Below are positions 26,332 to 35,461 of a stretch of DNA of 64,000 nucleotides, piece by piece; the first letter of the stretch is position 1, and each line of letters begins with the position of its first letter. The position numbers and the translations under genes were made by a program. The stretch is from contig JBJMGI010000097.1 in assembly GCA_045807945.1 (NCBI GenBank), forward strand, positions 1-64,000, read 5' to 3'. The notes under the pieces were generated by a model. It was not told the DNA's origin. It searched no databases and worked only from the letters and a program-made list of their open reading frames with translations. The DNA is from CAVQGF01 sp045807945 (GTDB lineage: Bacteria; Acidobacteriota; Terriglobia; Terriglobales; Acidobacteriaceae).

Positions 26332-27762
26332 ATGCGGTGCTTACAAGCCTCTCTTCTCCTCCTTTTGGCTTTTGGATTGTTTTCCTGCGGCGGCTCTTCT
26401 AAACCAGTTTCGGTGAACGTGAGTCCGCAATCGGCCACCCTCAATCCCGGCGGGACGCAGCAATTCACTGCAAGCGTCAGCGGCGGACACAACAGCTCTG
26501 TCACTTGGAATGTGAACGGGACCGCCGGTGGCAATGCGACTACGGGCACAGTTTCATCCAGCGGACTCTACACAGCCCCGAGCAAGATCTCGTCCACGAT
26601 CTCAGCGACCGTCGAGGCCGTCTCGACGCAGGATTCTTCGAAAATGGCGACCGCGACGGTCAAGGTTATCCCCAAGACGAACGCCTCGATCAATCGCACC
26701 GTGGAACCACTTCCGATAGAGCTTGGGACGTCTGGCGGCAACGCCACGGACGAGAGTGCAAAATTTTGCTGCTCGGGTACTCTGGGCGCTCTGGTGAGTC
26801 GTGGCGGATCCAATTACATCCTGAGCGCGAACCACGTATTGGCGAAATCAGGCTCAGCAAGTACCGGCGACCCGATTATCCAACCCGGTCTTACGGACGC
26901 TTCGTGCAGTACCAATAACACGCATACGGTTGCGAAGCTGTCGCAGATGGCATCGCTCAAGACCAGCAACGTGGATGCGGCGCTCGCATTGGTCACCCCC
27001 GGTTCAGTCGATCCAAGCGGAGGAATCTTGGAGCTGGGTTCGGGCGGAGGTGTCGGCGCTCCCGCCGCCGGCAACGCAAACCCCAGCGTCGGTGAGCACG
27101 TCGCGAAAAGCGGGCGCTCGACCGGACTGACCTGCTCCAGCATTTCTTCTCTGAACACTTCGGCGAAGGTGGACTACCAACCCTCGTGCAACACAGGCAC
27201 GACGTTCTCAGTAACGTTCACTAACCAGTTGGTCATCGCGGGCGGCAGCTTCAGCTCGAGCGGAGATTCCGGCGCGCTCGTCGTTGATTCCAGTACCGCA
27301 CAGCCTGTCGGACTGCTTTATGCAGGAAACGACACGGACACAGTCGCGAATCCGATCGGCGACGTCTTGAATGCGCTCAAAGACCCGAGCAGCGGAGACA
27401 TTCCCGCAGTGGTCGGCGGAGCGCAGCATGCGGTCGCGTGCGCGGCAGCTCAGAGTGCAAGCTCACCGGCGCAAGCTGCACAACCGCTGGCCGCCGAAGG
27501 GTTGCGGCGCGGAGCAAGTGCCAAGCAGCATCACGAGCGTGAACTCCTCAGCCAGCCCGCGGTTCTCGGCGTTGGCGTAGGGCACAGCGAGAACGGCAGC
27601 AGTCCCGTGGTCGTGGTTTATGTGGACAAGCACCAACTCACGCCCACCATCCCGCAGACTCTGGACGGCGTGCCCACCCGCGTGGTGCCCAGCGAGCACT
27701 TCCGCGCTTTCGGATGGAATGAGAAAGCGCCGGTCGCAGCCTGTGCGAAGCCGGCGCACTAG
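26332..27762 (+). CDS. Lipoprotein serine protease (trypsin-like) with N-terminal Ig-like domain
   Basis: About 476 residues. The signal sequence ends in a lipobox L-F-S-C with Cys19, so the protein is probably a lipoprotein. Residues about 24-115 are a bacterial Ig-like (Big_2) domain (V-S-V-N-V-S-P-Q-S-A-T-L-N-P-G-G-T-Q-Q-F). The rest has a chymotrypsin-fold triad in order: His168 (S-A-N-H-V-L), Asp215 (N-V-D-A-A-L-A-L) and Ser313 (S-G-D-S-G-A-L-V). The fold also resembles Nal1-like trypsin-type proteases. The C-terminal 80 residues (after the Ala/Gln linker) form a small extra domain, G-V-G-V-G-H-S-E-N-G. It converges with the next gene, whose stop lies 2 bases away. Substrate unknown. Confidence 0.78.
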   Translation: MRCLQASLLLLLAFGLFSCGGSSKPVSVNVSPQSATLNPGGTQQFTASVSGGHNSSVTWNVNGTAGGNATTGTVSSSGLYTAPSKISSTISATVEAVSTQDSSKMATATVKVIPKTNASINRTVEPLPIELGTSGGNATDESAKFCCSGTLGALVSRGGSNYILSANHVLAKSGSASTGDPIIQPGLTDASCSTNNTHTVAKLSQMASLKTSNVDAALALVTPGSVDPSGGILELGSGGGVGAPAAGNANPSVGEHVAKSGRSTGLTCSSISSLNTSAKVDYQPSCNTGTTFSVTFTNQLVIAGGSFSSSGDSGALVVDSSTAQPVGLLYAGNDTDTVANPIGDVLNALKDPSSGDIPAVVGGAQHAVACAAAQSASSPAQAAQPLAAEGLRRGASAKQHHERELLSQPAVLGVGVGHSENGSSPVVVVYVDKHQLTPTIPQTLDGVPTRVVPSEHFRAFGWNEKAPVAACAKPAH

Positions 27763-27763
27763 C

Positions 27764-28279
27764 TCACTGGATGCGGAGCATTCCTTGGAATTCCCAGGTG
27801 GTCGTACCAGTGCACGTAGAAACCGGGTCTGCCTCTAGCAGGATGGCTGCTTCACCATTCGTGTATTGCACCGGAATCGAATAGTTCACGAAAACAGTTG
27901 ATGCCCCGCCATTGTTTCCTAGCTTCACAATCGTCGGCATCGCCCGGCCATCTACAGCCACAACGCCCAATGCTTGCGAAAAGCACGAGGACCGATGCGC
28001 GATCGTGCCTTGTACAGATGAGATTGTTCTTCCCGGAGGCAGCTGGAAAGGAAGAGTCCACTTCGAAAAGCCTGGTGGCAAAACGGCTTCCACTCCGATG
28101 AAATAAGTATTATCGTCGATCTGCGTGACCTTGCTTGTTGGGGTAAATCCGATCGGGCCATCTGCGTGGACCGTGCTGGTGGCCATAAAGGATGAAGCGC
28201 CCTTGCCGCATCCCGAAAACAAAAGAGCCGTTAACGACAGAAAGACAAAACTCCACCCTGCATGCCTTTTCACAAGCAT
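27764..28279 (-). CDS. Hypothetical lipoprotein
   Basis: Unrecognised lipoprotein of about 171 residues. ATG 28279 is taken as start (TTG 28285 is an alternative; the gap between them is AGG). The signal sequence ends with the lipobox L-L-F-S-G-C. The mature part is beta-rich: V-L-P-P-G-F-S-K-W-T-L-P-F-Q-L-P-P-G, then a V-F-V-N-Y-S-I-P-V-Q-Y strand and W-E-F-Q-G-M-L-R-I-Q at the end. Two Cys in the second half (S-S-C-F, S-T-C-T) may pair. No enzymatic motif seen. It lies between the protease and the polysaccharide cluster and does not clearly belong to either. Confidence 0.6.
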   Translation of the reverse strand: MLVKRHAGWSFVFLSLTALLFSGCGKGASSFMATSTVHADGPIGFTPTSKVTQIDDNTYFIGVEAVLPPGFSKWTLPFQLPPGRTISSVQGTIAHRSSCFSQALGVVAVDGRAMPTIVKLGNNGGASTVFVNYSIPVQYTNGEAAILLEADPVSTCTGTTTWEFQGMLRIQ

Positions 28280-28393
28280 CCTCAATCGAAGGTTTTCTGG
28301 GGGGTGTACGGTGTCGACTGTAGTTCTCTCGTGCGCTGGTGGTCAAGCTTATAGGGGATTTCACCTCTCTAACTTAGGCGGCTTGCTTAGGAC

Positions 28394-31045
28394 TCACCAG
28401 CGCAGTCCGAAATCGCCGCCGTGCAGCGTGAGGTTGGGATTGTAATAAGGATCGTGATCGAGCAATGGTCCCCAGGTCCGCTTCATGTATCCGACCTCTT
28501 GCGGATCCAGGCTGAAGCCCCGCGACGCGGATTCATGGTGATAGAGCTGCGCGAACGGTGTCACCAGATTCCGCAGGCCGCGTTTCAGCAGGCGCAGGCA
28601 AAAGTCCACATCATTGAACGCGACCTTTAGGTGTTCGTCGAAGCCGCCGACGCTATCGAATGTCTCGCGCCGCACCATCATGCACGCCGCCGTGACCGCT
28701 GCCCAATTCCGGATCATATGGCTCACGCCGAAGTAAGCCGGCGTGTCCTTCGGCAGCCCAGCTAATGCATGCCCGGCGACGCCGCCCAATCCGAGCACTA
28801 CTCCCGCATGCTGGATCGTCTGGTTGGGATAGATCAGCTTCGCGCCCACGGCTCCGATCTCCGGCTGCTGGCACCACTCGAGCATCGCCGTCATCCACTC
28901 GCCGCTGATCACTTCCGTATCGTTATTCAAGAACAGCAGGTACTTTCCCGTCGCCTCGCGCGCCGCAAAATTGTTGAGCTTGGAAAAGTTGAACTCCTCA
29001 TTAAACGGGATCACCCGATAGGGAAGCGAATTCAGATACTCCCGCGTGCGCGGCTCCGCGCTGTTGTTGTCTACGATGATGATCTCGTAGTTCGGATAAA
29101 GCGTCTTACTGGCGATGCTATCGATGCAGGTTTTCAAGATCGCCATCTTGTCGCGTGTAGGAATGATGATCGAGACTTTCTCCGCGACGTTCACCGGATA
29201 TTTCACGCGGAACTGCCCCTTGTGCGCGCCTTCAGTCACCTGCGCTCCGGGAAATTTGCTGGAGGCGTAGTCGGTCAGTGCTTTCCGCGCCGCTACGAAC
29301 GCGTACGGCTTCGCATCGGATGTGCCCGCGGCCGAGCCCTCGGCCTTGCGCCAGTGATAAAGGATCTTGGGAATGTGATGGATTGACTTCGTCCGCTGCG
29401 TTACTCGCAACATCAGATCGTGGTCCTGGCTGCCTTCATACCCTGCGCGAAATCCGCCGACCTGCTCGACGAGCGCGCGCCGGTAGAGAGTGAGGTGCCC
29501 GGTGTACATGCACGACTCCAGGTACTCCGGCGACCATTCGGGCTTAAAGAATGGCTCCGAGCGCGTGCCGTCGAGCTCGAGTTTGTCTTCATCGCTGTAG
29601 ATGACGTCGGAGTCTTGATGTCCTTGCAGCAGCTTCACCGCCCAGAAGAGCGCGTGCGGGTTCAGTTCATCGTCATGGTCAAGCAATGCAATGAACTCGC
29701 CCGCCGCCAGACTGAGCGCATTGTTCGAGGCGAGTGAGATGCCCTGGTTTTGCCGCGATGTGTGCAGCGCGATCCGCGGCTCGGCCGCGGCGTACTCCTG
29801 CAGCACCTCCTTAACTTCTGGATCCGTCGAGGCGTCGTCGCAGAGGCAGAGCTGCCAGTCCGGGTACGACTGGCTCAGCACCGATTCAACGCACTTTCTA
29901 AGCCACCGCACTGCCGGGTTGTAGACGGGAGTGATGATGCTGATCTTCGGCTTGTAGAGGAACGCCGCAATCTCCTTCGCGGGTTCTGCGGGTGGATGCT
30001 CATGTGTTGCCAGCCAGCGTTCGTACGTCCTTGGGCCGTGGTCGGCGCGAGCAGCCCCACTAGCATGCAGACGACGCCGCACTGGCTGCATCGCGCGAAG
30101 GTAGAGCTTATGACGCAGCGATCCGGTCGGAAGCCAGCGTCCGCGGAAGTCACGCGCGCGATTTAGCGCCTTCCATCCGATGCTGTTGATGACCGCCTCA
30201 AGCGTAGCCTGCGTCTCCTCCGCGCGGCGCACCAGCTCAGGGCGTTCCGCGCACAGCTTCTTAAGCTCTTCCTCCTGCTCCCTTGCGCGGTCTTCTAGCT
30301 GTGCCAGTTGCTCGCCGAGTTCCGCTTTCTTCCGCACCGTGCGCGGAGTACCGTCGGATACTGCACGGATCATGAACTGCACGGTTGCGGATTCAGTATC
30401 ATCTTCCACGGAACGCCGCACCTCCGGAGCGATCTTTGCCGGCTCCACTGCCTGTCGCCCGGTAAAGGGCTCCACGAAAGGATCTGCACTCAGCCGCTGT
30501 ATGCACTCGATTCGGTATCCCGCTTCAGTAAACATCTGACGGATAGAGTCGAGCGTGAAGAACCTGAGATGTGTGCGGTCCAGAATCCCCTTCTCACCAT
30601 ACTCAAATTTTCCGTTCAGCAGCCCGAGCCTCACGCTGCCGTGCGAGATATTGGGGATGGAGGAAAGCAAGAACCCCCCGGGCCCGATGAATTGCCGCAC
30701 TTCTATCAAAAGCTCCACTGGGTCTTGCAGGTGCTCGAGGAAATCGCCGGCGAGCACGACGTCGAATTTCGCACTGTCGAGGTGCCGCTCCAGGGAGATC
30801 TGCTCGACGTCGCCCTCGATCACGGGACATATTTCTCGCAGCCTTCGCGCGGCGGTGGCATCACGCTCGACTGCGATCACCTCGCACCCATTTGCTTTTA
30901 GGGCTGCGGTCACCCGCCCAGTCGCTGCGCCCAGCTCGAGCACGCGCTTATTTGGTCCGATGATCTTCACGGCGAGACTGCGCGAATCTTGCAGGTCGTT
31001 TGTATCGAGCGGCGAGTCGTAGAAGTTGGGATCCGCGTCGAACAT
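28394..31045 (-). CDS. Fused SAM methyltransferase and two family-2 glycosyltransferases
   Basis: About 883 residues with three enzymatic parts. ATG 31045 is chosen over the 71-residue upstream extension because that extension is Arg-rich without family likeness and would overlap the ABC gene, which ends at 31051. Residues about 25-200 are a class I methyltransferase (V-L-E-L-G-A-A-T-G at 36-44, F-L-E-H-L near 102). Residues about 240-290 are a predicted coiled coil (E-Q-E-E-E-L-K-K-L). A first GT2 domain starts near 367 (I-S-I-I-T-P-V-Y-N-P, later D-H-D-D-E-L) and a second near 620 (V-S-I-I-I-P-T-R-D-K, F-L-N-N-D-T-E-V). It probably extends and methyl-caps a surface glycan exported by the adjacent Wzm/Wzt pair. 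Substrates are not deducible. Confidence 0.88.
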   Translation of the reverse strand: MFDADPNFYDSPLDTNDLQDSRSLAVKIIGPNKRVLELGAATGRVTAALKANGCEVIAVERDATAARRLREICPVIEGDVEQISLERHLDSAKFDVVLAGDFLEHLQDPVELLIEVRQFIGPGGFLLSSIPNISHGSVRLGLLNGKFEYGEKGILDRTHLRFFTLDSIRQMFTEAGYRIECIQRLSADPFVEPFTGRQAVEPAKIAPEVRRSVEDDTESATVQFMIRAVSDGTPRTVRKKAELGEQLAQLEDRAREQEEELKKLCAERPELVRRAEETQATLEAVINSIGWKALNRARDFRGRWLPTGSLRHKLYLRAMQPVRRRLHASGAARADHGPRTYERWLATHEHPPAEPAKEIAAFLYKPKISIITPVYNPAVRWLRKCVESVLSQSYPDWQLCLCDDASTDPEVKEVLQEYAAAEPRIALHTSRQNQGISLASNNALSLAAGEFIALLDHDDELNPHALFWAVKLLQGHQDSDVIYSDEDKLELDGTRSEPFFKPEWSPEYLESCMYTGHLTLYRRALVEQVGGFRAGYEGSQDHDLMLRVTQRTKSIHHIPKILYHWRKAEGSAAGTSDAKPYAFVAARKALTDYASSKFPGAQVTEGAHKGQFRVKYPVNVAEKVSIIIPTRDKMAILKTCIDSIASKTLYPNYEIIIVDNNSAEPRTREYLNSLPYRVIPFNEEFNFSKLNNFAAREATGKYLLFLNNDTEVISGEWMTAMLEWCQQPEIGAVGAKLIYPNQTIQHAGVVLGLGGVAGHALAGLPKDTPAYFGVSHMIRNWAAVTAACMMVRRETFDSVGGFDEHLKVAFNDVDFCLRLLKRGLRNLVTPFAQLYHHESASRGFSLDPQEVGYMKRTWGPLLDHDPYYNPNLTLHGGDFGLRW

Positions 31046-31050
31046 CGCGC

Positions 31051-31833
31051 TTACCGGGGAACCAGAGAGTGAGCGTTGGGAACCGCTGCAGCATGCAGAT
31101 ATCGCGGGATGACATCTTGCGGGCGACCGTCGGCCGCGATGCCGCCCGATTCGATCCATAGCGCGCGGTCGCAGAGCTGCTCGATGAGTCCGGTGTCGTG
31201 CGACACCACGACTATGGTCTTCCCCCGCTCGCGAAAACCACTGATGCGCGAGAGGCACTTCTCGCGGAAGTAGGCGTCGCCCACCGCGAGAATCTCATCC
31301 ACCAGGAGAACGTCGGGATCGACTTCCACGGCTATTGAAAATCCAAGGCGCATGTACATACCAGAGGAGTACTGCTTCACCGGGACGTCCATGAAGTCAC
31401 CCAGCTCGGCGAATTCGATGATGCTCTGTTCCCGTTCTGCAATTTCCCGTTTCGAGAGGCCAAGCAACAGACCATTGAGTTCGATGTTCTCTCGCCCCGT
31501 CAGCTCAGGATGGAAGCCGGCGCCCAATTCGATAAGTGACGCGACCTGTCCGCGCACTCGGATCGTTCCTTCGGCAGGAAGAAAGATGCCGGCGATCAGC
31601 TTAAGTACTGTGCTTTTTCCGGAGCCGTTCCTGCCGATTATCCCGACTGTCTCTCCCGGAAAGACCATCAGGCTGAAGTCACGAAGGACCGTGAATTCCT
31701 TGTAGTGGGACCCTTTCTTAAACCAATGCACGAAGGCCTCGCGCAAAGTGTCCCGCCGCTCCAGGATCACCCTGTACCGGTGCTCCACACTTTCGAAGAT
31801 GATGGAAGGCTCAAGTCCGGGGCTATCAAACAT
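31051..31833 (-). CDS. Polysaccharide ABC exporter ATPase (Wzt-like)
   Basis: ATPase of a capsule/O-antigen export system. ATG 31833 overlaps the end of the permease gene (stop at 31826-31828); a TTG at 31863 is less likely. Walker A is G-R-N-G-S-G-K-S-T, the signature motif reads K-Q-Y-S-S-G-M-Y-M-R-L as usual for this subfamily, Walker B is V-L-L-V-D-E-I-L, and the switch His is in V-V-S-H-D. At about 260 residues it lacks the C-terminal carbohydrate-binding extension found in long Wzt proteins, so it resembles the short KpsT/TagH type in which chain length is not read by the ATPase. Confidence 0.93.
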   Translation of the reverse strand: MFDSPGLEPSIIFESVEHRYRVILERRDTLREAFVHWFKKGSHYKEFTVLRDFSLMVFPGETVGIIGRNGSGKSTVLKLIAGIFLPAEGTIRVRGQVASLIELGAGFHPELTGRENIELNGLLLGLSKREIAEREQSIIEFAELGDFMDVPVKQYSSGMYMRLGFSIAVEVDPDVLLVDEILAVGDAYFREKCLSRISGFRERGKTIVVVSHDTGLIEQLCDRALWIESGGIAADGRPQDVIPRYLHAAAVPNAHSLVPR

Positions 31834-32593
31834 AGAAGACGAATGAATCCTGATAACGGGCAAATATCCCGAAGCCGAGCAGCAGTGCTACACCGCCCAA
31901 TAACAGAGATGCCGCCACCAGATGCCACGATGGCAGCGCGCCGTAGTAGATGACGTCGCGGAACCCATTCAAGAGATAGAGCATGGGATTGAGTTTGAAG
32001 AACGGTTGAAAACGCGCCGGCACGAAATCGAGCGAATAGATGACAGGCGAAAGATAGAACCACGCAGAAAGCAGCAGCTGGACAATGTGCGAGACGTCGC
32101 GGTAGTAGACATTCGCCGCCGCAAAGAAGAACCCGCAACCCATGGTGAATAGGACGAGTGCGATGAATGGGATTGGCATCCAGAGCCAGCTCAGGTGAAA
32201 AGGGAAGCGGAGTAGCAGCAGGATCAGAACCAGCGGGATCAGTGAAAGCGCAAAGTTGATCGAATTCGAGATCACAGCCGCGACCGGGAACACTGCCTTC
32301 GGCACAGCCACTTTCTTCAGCAACTCGCCATTTCCCACAATCGATTCCGCCGAGTATGTGAGTGCCTGGGAGAAGAAGGTCCACGGCAGGAGCGCACTGA
32401 TGAGGAAAACAGCGTAGTTCTTCACCGGGATCCTCATCACCGTCGAGAACACAGCGGTGAGAATCAGCATCATGAGCAGGGGATTTAGCAGCGCCCAAAG
32501 GAAGCCCAGACTGGACCTTTTGTAGCGGATGCGCAGCTCTTTGAGCGCCAGCGCCCAGACCAACTCCCGATATTGAACTAATCCGCGGAGCAT
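31826..32593 (-). CDS. Polysaccharide ABC exporter permease (Wzm-like, ABC-2)
   Basis: Inner-membrane partner of the downstream Wzt-like ATPase. It has about six membrane segments in 255 residues, the N-terminal cytoplasmic block L-A-L-K-E-L-R-I-R-Y-K-R-S-S-L-G-F-L-W and the C-terminal K-L-N-P-M-L-Y-L-L-N-G-F-R, both typical of Wzm/RfbD-like permeases. It is the first gene of a three-gene run (Wzm, Wzt, fused glycosyltransferase). The 135 bases upstream are shared with the divergent glycosyltransferase gene at 32729. Confidence 0.93.
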   Translation of the reverse strand: MLRGLVQYRELVWALALKELRIRYKRSSLGFLWALLNPLLMMLILTAVFSTVMRIPVKNYAVFLISALLPWTFFSQALTYSAESIVGNGELLKKVAVPKAVFPVAAVISNSINFALSLIPLVLILLLLRFPFHLSWLWMPIPFIALVLFTMGCGFFFAAANVYYRDVSHIVQLLLSAWFYLSPVIYSLDFVPARFQPFFKLNPMLYLLNGFRDVIYYGALPSWHLVAASLLLGGVALLLGFGIFARYQDSFVFYV

Positions 32594-32728
32594 ACGTGAT
32601 TCGGAGCTGCTAATGCAGATGGGCCGAGTAGATGAAAGGTTGTGGCTGTGACCCTTCAGCTGTCAGAAGCTGGCGTGCCGAAGCAACCCAGCAACACCGT
32701 TCTGCGCCGCCGAATCGAACTTTAAGGT

Positions 32729-33859
32729 ATGAAGATCGCGATCATCGGCACGCGCGGGGTGCCTGGGCGTTACGGAGGGTTTGAGACTCTAGCCGAGCAG
32801 CTTGCCATCCGCCTCAGCGACCAGGGGCACCAGGTGACCGTGTATTGCCGCAGCGCCTTCGCCTCGCCGACCGACGATTTCGATCCCCGCGTGCGGCGCG
32901 TAATCCTGCCGGGACTCCGCAGCAAGTATCTCGATACCGTCTTTCACACGTTCCTTTCCGTCTTGCACGTGATCACAACAGACGTTGAGGTAGCGCTGAT
33001 CTGCAACGTCGCGAATAGCCCCTTTGCGTGGATCCCGCGGATGTTCGGGATTCCCACCGTTCTCAATGTCGATGGGCTCGACCGCAAGCGCCGCAAGTGG
33101 AACGTTCTCGGGAGAGCGTACCTATATCTCTGCGAGCTGCTGTCACTGATCACGCCGACGCGTCTGCTCACGGATTCGCGCTACATCGAGCAGTATTTTC
33201 GCGAGCGGTACGGCGCACCGAGTGCGGTGATTGCATACGGCGCTGAGGTACCAGAGCTCGCCAATGAAGCGCAGTCTGAGCTGGCGGCGCGCGAGTACAT
33301 TCTGGTTGTCGGGCGCTTCGAGCCGGAAAACAACCTCGAACTCATCCTCAAAGCATACGGTCTGGTGCAGACCAAGTGGCCGCTCATCGTGGTCGGAAAT
33401 AATGTGTATCGCCCAAGCTATGAGCGCGAGCTTCACGCTCTCGCTGACTCCCGCGTAGTGTTCACGGGGCCGGTGTACGGCGAACGCTATTGGGAACTGC
33501 AGCGCAAAGCCGGAATCTTCATCATGGCCGGCGAGGTTGGTGGGACGCACCCGTCACTGGTGGAAGCGATGGCTTCCGGAAGTACCGTCCTGTTTCTCGA
33601 GACCCCTGAAAATTCCGAAACCGTTGCCGAGGCGGGCGTCAGCTTCAAACATTCACCCGCCGACCTTGCCGAGAAGCTGCAATACCTGATCGCCAGTCCA
33701 GGATTGAGAGAGCAATTGTCAGCGCTGGCGCGAGAGCGTGCCGCCTCGGCGTATTCGTGGCAGACCATCGCTAATCAATATGAAGCGCTGTTGTGCGATG
33801 CCTGCGGACACGTGCCCACTCCGCGCCCTTTCCGGCTGGCCGATCAAGAAGAAAGTTAA
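32729..33859 (+). CDS. Glycosyltransferase with DUF1972 domain (rhamnosyl/galactosyl-transferase-like, GT4)
   Basis: Glycan-assembly enzyme of 376 residues. The N-terminus reads M-K-I-A-I-I-G-T-R-G-V-P-G-R-Y-G-G-F-E-T, the DUF1972 hallmark of rhamnan and galactan synthases. The second Rossmann domain has V-G-R-F-E-P-E-N-N-L-E and the nucleotide-sugar block H-P-S-L-V-E-A-M-A-S-G, as in GT-B enzymes. It starts 135 bases from Wzm in the opposite direction, and its last 4 bases overlap the convergent GT2 gene. Presumably it builds the polymer exported by Wzm/Wzt; the sugar is not known. Confidence 0.87.
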   Translation: MKIAIIGTRGVPGRYGGFETLAEQLAIRLSDQGHQVTVYCRSAFASPTDDFDPRVRRVILPGLRSKYLDTVFHTFLSVLHVITTDVEVALICNVANSPFAWIPRMFGIPTVLNVDGLDRKRRKWNVLGRAYLYLCELLSLITPTRLLTDSRYIEQYFRERYGAPSAVIAYGAEVPELANEAQSELAAREYILVVGRFEPENNLELILKAYGLVQTKWPLIVVGNNVYRPSYERELHALADSRVVFTGPVYGERYWELQRKAGIFIMAGEVGGTHPSLVEAMASGSTVLFLETPENSETVAEAGVSFKHSPADLAEKLQYLIASPGLREQLSALARERAASAYSWQTIANQYEALLCDACGHVPTPRPFRLADQEES

Positions 33860-34884
33860 CTTGCCTTTTGCCGCCGCTCGTTTTCGGAAGCTGCAACAGG
33901 TTCCGAGTGTGGACGGTAATCAAACCAGCGCATCAGGTCACGGTCTCGCACCCGCCTGCGTGATTGAACGATGCGCCTCTTCCGCACCACCGCTCGCCAA
34001 GTCTTTAGAGGGTAAAACAGCGCCGAGAGAAGGTTACGATCCGCAAGAAGCGAGTACCCAACAATCGTGAGATCGCGGTCGATGATCTGAGGAACGAAGT
34101 TTACCCAGAGCCCCGCACCCGCATTCTTCATTCGCATCATGAAACGGTTCTTCACCGAGTGCCAGTTGATCTCTTGCGGAAGCTCATTGCGGCGCTCCGG
34201 CGTGACCCGTCGAACATGCCATCCGCGAGCTTCAGGAACATACAGGCATTTCCATCCCATTAATTGCGCCCGCCAAGCGATGTCTGCGTCTTCGCGATAT
34301 GAAAAAAAGTCTTCGTCGAAGAATTCACTCTCGACCGAAACATCCGTGATCATCTCGCGCCGATACAGCGCGGCGGCGCCGGTTGCGCCAAAGACGTATT
34401 CCCGTCGGTCGTACTGACCCCCATCAATCTCTTCCGCACCCCGATCAAGGTGGCGCAGATCGGGACGGAAGTAGATCCCCGTCGAATCGATCACGTTGCT
34501 GAAAGGTTCTGCTGCATCGGGCTGCCAACGCAAGAGCTTCCCGCAGGCCGTACCGACCTCGGAGTTGCCCTCCGCTGCGTCCACAAGGTTAGAGATGAAA
34601 TCGGGGTCGAGCACCACGTCAGGATTCAGCGTGAGCACCCAGCCTTGCTTGCTCATCCGAATGCCCTGATTCTGCGCCGCCGCGAAACCGACATTCCGCC
34701 GGTTGAAGATCGCGCGCTCTAAAAGTCTGTCGCGAAGAAAGTCCGCCGTGCCATCGTAGGAAGCATTGTCGATCACCACGATCTTCATCGCGAGATACGA
34801 CTGCCGCTCGAGCGAGCGGAGACACGCCTCAATGTACGGAAGTGAGTTGAAGGTGACGATAACGACGGTGACCTGCGGCTGCAT
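33856..34884 (-). CDS. Family-2 glycosyltransferase (rhamnosyltransferase-like)
   Basis: GT-A enzyme of about 342 residues, probably acting on the surface polysaccharide. The N-terminus is V-T-V-V-I-V-T-F-N-S-L-P-Y-I, then V-V-I-D-N-A-S-Y-D-G-T (nucleotide binding) and L-T-L-N-P-D-V-V-L-D (the DxD-equivalent region). F-F-S-Y-R-E-D-A-D-I-A-W-R is the acceptor block seen in WbbL-like rhamnosyltransferases. The C-terminal 60 residues are basic and might sit at the membrane surface. It follows ssb by 45 bases on the same strand, but a shared function is unlikely. Confidence 0.88.
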   Translation of the reverse strand: MQPQVTVVIVTFNSLPYIEACLRSLERQSYLAMKIVVIDNASYDGTADFLRDRLLERAIFNRRNVGFAAAQNQGIRMSKQGWVLTLNPDVVLDPDFISNLVDAAEGNSEVGTACGKLLRWQPDAAEPFSNVIDSTGIYFRPDLRHLDRGAEEIDGGQYDRREYVFGATGAAALYRREMITDVSVESEFFDEDFFSYREDADIAWRAQLMGWKCLYVPEARGWHVRRVTPERRNELPQEINWHSVKNRFMMRMKNAGAGLWVNFVPQIIDRDLTIVGYSLLADRNLLSALFYPLKTWRAVVRKRRIVQSRRRVRDRDLMRWFDYRPHSEPVAASENERRQKAS

Positions 34885-34929
34885 CTCGAGAGGTTGATGC
34901 CGAGTCGCTGCCGCAGGCTGTCAGAGCGC

Positions 34930-35388
34930 TTAGAACGGGATGTCGTCGTCGGTGATCTCGGCTGCCTGCGAGTGCGCCTCTTCCGGGGCGCGCTGGTCCA
35001 TGCCGCTGTTGGCTGCGGCGCTACGGGTACGACCGCCGCCGCTTCCGCCCTCAGCTCCGCCCAGCATTACGAGATCGTTCACAATGACTTCGGTCTTATA
35101 TTTCTTCTGGCCCGATTCTTTGTCGTCCCAAGAGCTGGTGCGCAGCGCGCCTTCGATGTAGACGGTGCGGCCCTTTTTCAGGTATTCGCCCGCGATCTCG
35201 GCGGTGCGTCCAAACGCCGTGAGGTTGTGCCACTCGGTGTGGTCCTGCCAGTTGCCTTCTTTGTCCTTCTTGCGCTCGCTGGTCGCGAGGCTGAATTTAG
35301 CGACGGCCATGCCGCCGGGCGTGTATTTCACTTCAGGATCTTTACCAAGATTTCCAACCAGAATGACTTTGTTTACGCCTCGCGCCAT
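34930..35388 (-). CDS. ssb: Single-stranded DNA-binding protein
   Basis: Coats single-stranded DNA in replication, repair and recombination. The OB-fold (about 1-110) begins M-A-R-G-V-N-K-V-I-L-V-G-N-L-G and includes H-T-E-W-H-N-L-T-A-F-G and G-R-T-V-Y-I-E-G-A-L-R-T. A Gly/Ser/Arg-rich linker leads to the acidic tip D-D-D-I-P-F that recruits partner proteins. Its length of 152 residues is standard. No replication gene is adjacent here. Confidence 0.97.
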   Translation of the reverse strand: MARGVNKVILVGNLGKDPEVKYTPGGMAVAKFSLATSERKKDKEGNWQDHTEWHNLTAFGRTAEIAGEYLKKGRTVYIEGALRTSSWDDKESGQKKYKTEVIVNDLVMLGGAEGGSGGGRTRSAAANSGMDQRAPEEAHSQAAEITDDDIPF

Positions 35389-35461
35389 GATTCACGCCCC
35401 TTTTGTTCGAAGTAAGCCGACAATATAACAGGATTGCAGTGCCACGTCACCGGAACCTGGA

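Noticed and set aside
31046..31258. 71-residue extension of the methyltransferase-glycosyltransferase fusion
   Set aside because: It overlaps the Wzt-like gene, is Arg-rich and has no homology pattern; ATG 31045 fits better.
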